From the NCBI GenBank assembly GCA_947479055.1, contig CANJYE010000009.1, positions 20,023 to 84,022 on the forward strand: a stretch of 64,000 bases of DNA, in the 5' to 3' direction. The notes under the pieces are model-generated. The model searched no databases and was not told the origin of the DNA. It worked only from the letters and a program-made list of their open reading frames with translations. Shown one piece after another: positions 61,179 to 64,000 of the stretch. The position numbers were made by a program, and so were the translations under genes. Source of the stretch: Erythrobacteraceae bacterium. GTDB taxonomy: Bacteria; Pseudomonadota; Alphaproteobacteria; Sphingomonadales; Sphingomonadaceae. The number at the start of each line of letters is the position of its first letter. Within the stretch, counting starts at the first letter, position 1.

Positions 61179-61916
61179 TCAATATTTTGATTCTACGAAA
61201 TACAACCCCTCCGGCGGCGCATTAAGGCCTAGCTCCGCCCGATCGCGCGCCGCCAGCGCTTTCGCCACTTCCCCCTCCGCCCAGCGGCCCATCCCCACCA
61301 GTGCGAGGCAGCCGACCATCGAGCGGACCTGATGGTGGAGGAAGGAACGCGCTTCCGCCTCGATCAGCACAATCTCCCCTTCGCGCCGCACATCCAGACG
61401 GTCGAGCGTTTTCACCGGGCTTTGCGCCTGGCAGTGGACGGAACGGAAAGTGGTGAAATCATGATGACCGACCAGCGCCTGCGCGGCGCGGTGCATCGCT
61501 GCTGCATCCAGCGGCTGCGGCACGGACCAGGCCCGGTTCAGCTCCAGCGTCAACGGCGCGCGGCGGTTGCAGATGCGGTAGAGGTAGCTGCGGCCGGTGC
61601 AGGAAAAGCGGGCGTGCCAATCCTGCGCCACCGCCTCGCAGGCGATCACCGCGATCGGTGCAGGTCGGACCAGCGCGTTCAGCCCTTCCATCAGCCGGAA
61701 TGGCTCGATCTCCTTCGCGATATCGACATGGGCGCGCATTGCCACCGCATGGACCCCGGCATCGGTGCGCCCGGCGGCATGCATCGTCACCCGTTCCCCG
61801 GTGATGGCGAAGGCGGCATCCTCCACCGCCTGCTGCACGGATGGGCCATGGGCCTGGCGTTGCAGCCCCATGAACGGGGTTCCGTCGAATTCGAGCGTGA
61901 GAGCGAAGCGGGTCAT
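61179..61916 (-). CDS. truA: tRNA pseudouridine(38-40) synthase
   Basis: This is a 245-residue TruA. The catalytic Asp is in [12 protein letters not shown] (near residue 52), followed by the conserved [13 protein letters not shown] and [13 protein letters not shown] regions. It modifies U38-U40 in the anticodon arm of tRNAs. Length and C-terminus ([13 protein letters not shown]) are typical. It is downstream of fmt on the same strand with 109 bp containing an inverted repeat between them. It converges with the unknown secreted gene; the 17-bp gap is A/T-rich with a weak dyad (about 61163-61179). Confidence 0.96.
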   Translation of the reverse strand: MTRFALTLEFDGTPFMGLQRQAHGPSVQQAVEDAAFAITGERVTMHAAGRTDAGVHAVAMRAHVDIAKEIEPFRLMEGLNALVRPAPIAVIACEAVAQDWHARFSCTGRSYLYRICNRRAPLTLELNRAWSVPQPLDAAAMHRAAQALVGHHDFTTFRSVHCQAQSPVKTLDRLDVRREGEIVLIEAEARSFLHHQVRSMVGCLALVGMGRWAEGEVAKALAARDRAELGLNAPPEGLYFVESKY

Positions 61917-61941
61917 GCTGAGCGGCTACTGCCGCGCATGG

Positions 61942-62012
61942 CCTTCGACAGGCTCAGGCTGAGCGGAAATCGCTCTGAAACCCAGGCCCGCTCAGGCTGA
62001 GCTTGTCGAAGG
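61942..62012. repeat. REP-like inverted repeat
   Basis: Two 25-bp arms (61942-61966 and 61988-62012) are inverted copies with two mismatches. The arm starts CCTTCGACA(A/G)GCTCAG and contains a short palindrome GCTCAG-G-CTGAGC. A 21-nt loop separates them. The element lies between truA and fmt and resembles the short palindromic repeats common in sphingomonad genomes. Confidence 0.75.
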
Positions 62013-62025
62013 CTGCGCACCACCA

Positions 62026-62931
62026 TCATCCCAACCTCGTCCCCGCCGCAATCGCCCGCCCGCGCAGCAGTTCCGCCGTTTCCATCACCGGCCGCCCGGC
62101 GCGCTGGATCAGCCTTGGCCGGATCGCGGCATGCCCGCAGGCGATGGTCAGCTGGTCGTCCAGCACCGTTCCCGCCACGCCTTCATGCCCGACCACCGCA
62201 GCAGCCAGCACGCGGTAACGCTCCCCCTCGAACTCGAAGAAAGCGCCTGGCGCGGGGGCGAAGGCGCGGATCTGGCGTTCGACGAATTCGGCGTCACGGG
62301 TGAAATCGAGCCGTGCCTCGGCCTTGTCGATCTTGGCGGCGTGGGTGGCCAGCCGGTCGTCCTGCACCTGCGGCGGATGAGCGCGAAGGTCGGCCAGCAC
62401 ATCCAGCATCGCCCCGGCACCCAGCGCGGCCAGTTCGGCAGTCAGTTCGCCCGCAGTCTTGCGATCGACCACGGTGCGCACCGTCTTCAGCATCGGCCCG
62501 GTGTCCAGCCCCTTTTCCATCTGCATGATGGTGACCCCGGTCAGCGTGTCGCCAGCCAGGATCGCCCGCTGGATCGGCGCCGCCCCGCGCCAGCGCGGCA
62601 GCAGCGAGGCGTGGATGTTGAGACAGCCATGGCGCGGCGCTTCCAGCACCGGCACCGGCAGGATCAGGCCATAGGCCGCCACCACCGCCACATCGGCCTC
62701 CAGCGCGGCGAAATCGGCCTGCGCCTCAAGATCGCGCAGAGTCAGCGGGGTGCGCACTGCAATTGCCCGCGCCTCGGCTTCGCGCTGGACGGGGGAGGGT
62801 TGCAACTGCTTGCCCCGGCCGGCCGGGCGCGGCGGCTGGGTATAGGCGGCCACCACCTCGTGCCCCGCCTCCACCAGCGCCACCAGCGCGGGGACGGCGA
62901 AATCGGGCGTGCCCATGAAGATGATGCGCAT
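62026..62931 (-). CDS. fmt: methionyl-tRNA formyltransferase
   Basis: This is a 301-residue Fmt. It starts MRIIFMGTPDFAVPALVALVE. The formyl-transfer site includes HGCLNIHASLLPRWRGAAPIQRAI and GVTIMQMEKGLDTGPM with conserved Asn, His and Asp. The C-terminal tRNA-binding domain has FAPAPGAFFEFEGERYRV. It formylates Met-tRNAfMet for translation initiation. It is upstream of truA on the same strand and divergent from recR (53 bp). A def gene, often beside it, is not in this window. Confidence 0.97.
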   Translation of the reverse strand: MRIIFMGTPDFAVPALVALVEAGHEVVAAYTQPPRPAGRGKQLQPSPVQREAEARAIAVRTPLTLRDLEAQADFAALEADVAVVAAYGLILPVPVLEAPRHGCLNIHASLLPRWRGAAPIQRAILAGDTLTGVTIMQMEKGLDTGPMLKTVRTVVDRKTAGELTAELAALGAGAMLDVLADLRAHPPQVQDDRLATHAAKIDKAEARLDFTRDAEFVERQIRAFAPAPGAFFEFEGERYRVLAAAVVGHEGVAGTVLDDQLTIACGHAAIRPRLIQRAGRPVMETAELLRGRAIAAGTRLG

Positions 62932-62984
62932 AAGCGGGGTTCGCAGCCTTTCGTGTCAGCCCGCCAAGCCCTATCTGGCAAGCC

Positions 62985-63581
62985 ATGGCATCGCAAGAGA
63001 TCGAGACTCTGGCCTCCGCGCTGGCCCGCCTGCCCGGGCTGGGCCCGCGTTCGGCGCGCCGCGCGGTGCTGTGGCTGGTCAAGCGGCGCGAGACCGCGCT
63101 GGTCCAGCTGGTCGAGGCGCTGGCGCAGGTGCAGGGCAAGCTGGTCGAATGCGGTTCCTGCGGCAATGTCGATACCCGCAACCCCTGCGCCATCTGCGCC
63201 GATCCGCGCCGCGATGCCCGCTCGCTGTGCGTGGTGGAAGATGTGGCCGATCTGTGGGCGCTCGACCGCGCGAAGCTGTTCACCGGGCGCTATCACGTGC
63301 TCGGCGGCCGCCTCTCCGCGCTCGACGGGGTGAGGCCGGAAGATCTCTCGATCGGACAGCTGATCGCGCGGGTCAGCGCGGGCGGGATCGACGAGGTGGT
63401 GCTGGCGATGAACGCCACGCTGGAAGGCCAGACCACCGCCCATTACATCGCCGAGCGGCTGGAAGGCCTGCCGGTCCGCCTGACCCAGCTGGCCCACGGC
63501 CTGCCGGTGGGGGGGGAGCTCGATTACCTCGACGAAGGGACCCTGGCCCAGGCGTTGAGGGCAAGGAGGCCGGTGGGGTGA
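62985..63581 (+). CDS. recR: recombination mediator RecR
   Basis: This is a 198-residue RecR. An N-terminal helix-hairpin-helix ([20 protein letters not shown]) is followed by the zinc finger [16 protein letters not shown]. The Toprim domain has [14 protein letters not shown] and the acidic motif, then [20 protein letters not shown], ending [17 protein letters not shown]. With RecO it loads RecA at gaps. Length is typical. It is divergent from fmt. The gene normally near it in related genomes (def) is replaced at this side by a YbjN fragment and an insertion element. Confidence 0.97.
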   Translation: MASQEIETLASALARLPGLGPRSARRAVLWLVKRRETALVQLVEALAQVQGKLVECGSCGNVDTRNPCAICADPRRDARSLCVVEDVADLWALDRAKLFTGRYHVLGGRLSALDGVRPEDLSIGQLIARVSAGGIDEVVLAMNATLEGQTTAHYIAERLEGLPVRLTQLAHGLPVGGELDYLDEGTLAQALRARRPVG

Positions 63582-63589
63582 TGGTCTGA

Positions 63590-63619
63590 TTGTCTCGGGT
63601 CAATTTGTCTCGGGTCAAT
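63590..63619. repeat. 15-bp tandem duplication
   Basis: TTGTCTCGGGTCAAT occurs twice without a gap (63590-63604, 63605-63619), directly after recR and upstream of the YbjN-like start. Confidence 0.7.
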
Positions 63620-63653
63620 ATGATTTGTAAGCAGAGTTTCGAAGGAGTGTGCC

Positions 63654-63896
63654 GTGCTATTTCAAAAGGCGTTCTCGGTTGTTGTTGCGTTGGTGCTTTC
63701 ATCCGGCACGGCATTCGCCGCCTCTGAAACCCCCATCAGCACAAAGGATGCTAAGGCGTTCGTCGAGCAACTGCGTGAAATGGGTTATTCGCCTAACGCC
63801 CTTGACGAAACCTCACAGCCTTCGACGGTGATCCACACTAATGGAAACGACTACGGTATCACCCTAGGGTCAGGACCTGTTAAATTGCTTGCATGA
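63654..63896 (+). pseudogene. secreted YbjN-like protein, truncated by an insertion element
   Basis: The reading frame starts at GTG 63654 with GAAGGAG upstream. It encodes a signal peptide (FQKAFSVVVALVLSSGTAFA, cut near residue 22) and the first part of a YbjN-type domain (TKDAKAFVEQLREMGYSPNAL, then TVIHTNGNDYGITLG). YbjN proteins of this kind are about 150 residues or more; here the frame runs into the left end of an insertion element at about 63867 and adds only about seven foreign codons (GPVKLLA) before a stop. The gene is therefore almost certainly interrupted. The 3' part should lie beyond the element, outside the window. Confidence 0.72.
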
Positions 63897-64000
63897 TGGG
63901 CTGAGGGTTGATTCAATGGTGGCACCAGGAGGTGCTGCTTGTGGACGATCTGTTTATGCTGAGCGAGGTGCAGATGCGCCGGATCAAGCCATTTTTCCCG
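63867..64000 (+). mobile_element. IS5-family insertion sequence, left end (continues past window)
   Basis: The element starts at or near GGGTCAGGACCTGTTAAATT (about 63867-63886) directly after CTAG, and carries an IS5/IS427-type transposase start at 63941. The YbjN frame is cut here. The right end and target duplication are outside the window, so the exact boundary is approximate. Confidence 0.75.
63941..64000 (+). CDS. IS5-family transposase, N-terminal 20 codons
   Basis: The frame VDDLFMLSEVQMRRIKPFFP begins at GTG 63941 with AGGAGG upstream and is open at the window edge. The M-L-S-x-x-Q-M-R-R-I-x-P-(F/Y)-F-P start is typical of IS427-group IS5 transposases. ATG 63956 is an alternative start. 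The DDE catalytic residues lie beyond the window. Confidence 0.8.
   Translation, partial: MDDLFMLSEVQMRRIKPFFP

Overview
This 64 kb window is high-GC DNA that reads as an alphaproteobacterium of the order Sphingomonadales (Novosphingobium/Sphingobium-like). The grounds are TonB-dependent receptors, a very dense set of oxidative catabolic genes, the block infA-maf-RNase E/G-like-yacG next to tRNA-Phe, short-form hisG, and a CCTTCGACAAGCTCAG-type inverted repeat of the kind I associate with sphingomonad genomes. The genus is an inference.

Positions 1-40,000 form an accessory catabolic region. It holds a lipoprotein-like cytochrome c and a Tat-exported flavoprotein (1-2534), two DUF1330 proteins, a membrane protein and a zinc-free MDR reductase (2703-4755), and a Rieske oxygenase (4829-6253). 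From 6385 to 17049 lie SDRs, VOC proteins, an SMP-30 lactonase, amidohydrolases, a FAH-family hydrolase, a LysR regulator, a Vgb-like propeller and an enolase-superfamily enzyme. A translationally coupled operon follows (P450, NIPSNAP-like, acyl-CoA ligase, FAD dehydrogenase; 17424-22277). Between 22267 and 25577 sits a visibly more A/T-rich gene for an M23-peptidase/CARDB/RTX protein, split by a frameshift in a run of seven C's. Next come a sulfotransferase and SDR (25889-27933), a glycerate-kinase-like and hydroxyacid-dehydrogenase pair (28020-29799), an ECF sigma/FecR/TonB-receptor surface-signalling cassette with an amidohydrolase (30088-35410), and an SDR, MarR, DUF1214 protein, P450 and SnoaL-like protein (35407-39978). 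The families suggest uptake, mono- and dioxygenation, dehydrogenation, ring or lactone hydrolysis and CoA activation of a hydrophobic natural product or xenobiotic. The substrate cannot be read from the sequence.

From tRNA-Phe (40104-40180) to the end the content is mostly core: yacG, an RNase E/G-like gene, maf, infA, a TonB receptor, a GST, uvrC, a tandem PilZ protein, tesB, hppA (K+-independent type), thiL-nusB-hisD-hisG overlapping in one operon, pirin, bolA, a J-domain protein, cobS, truA, fmt and recR. The known bolA-dnaJ-cobS-cobT order is interrupted by three minus-strand genes and by an unknown secreted protein. The right edge is the left end of an IS5-family element that has truncated a YbjN-like gene.

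The strongest candidates for something new are the frameshifted M23-CARDB-RTX protein, the catabolic region as an unassigned pathway (including a set of families matching the non-phosphorylative L-fucose route), and the surface-signalling cassette placed inside it.
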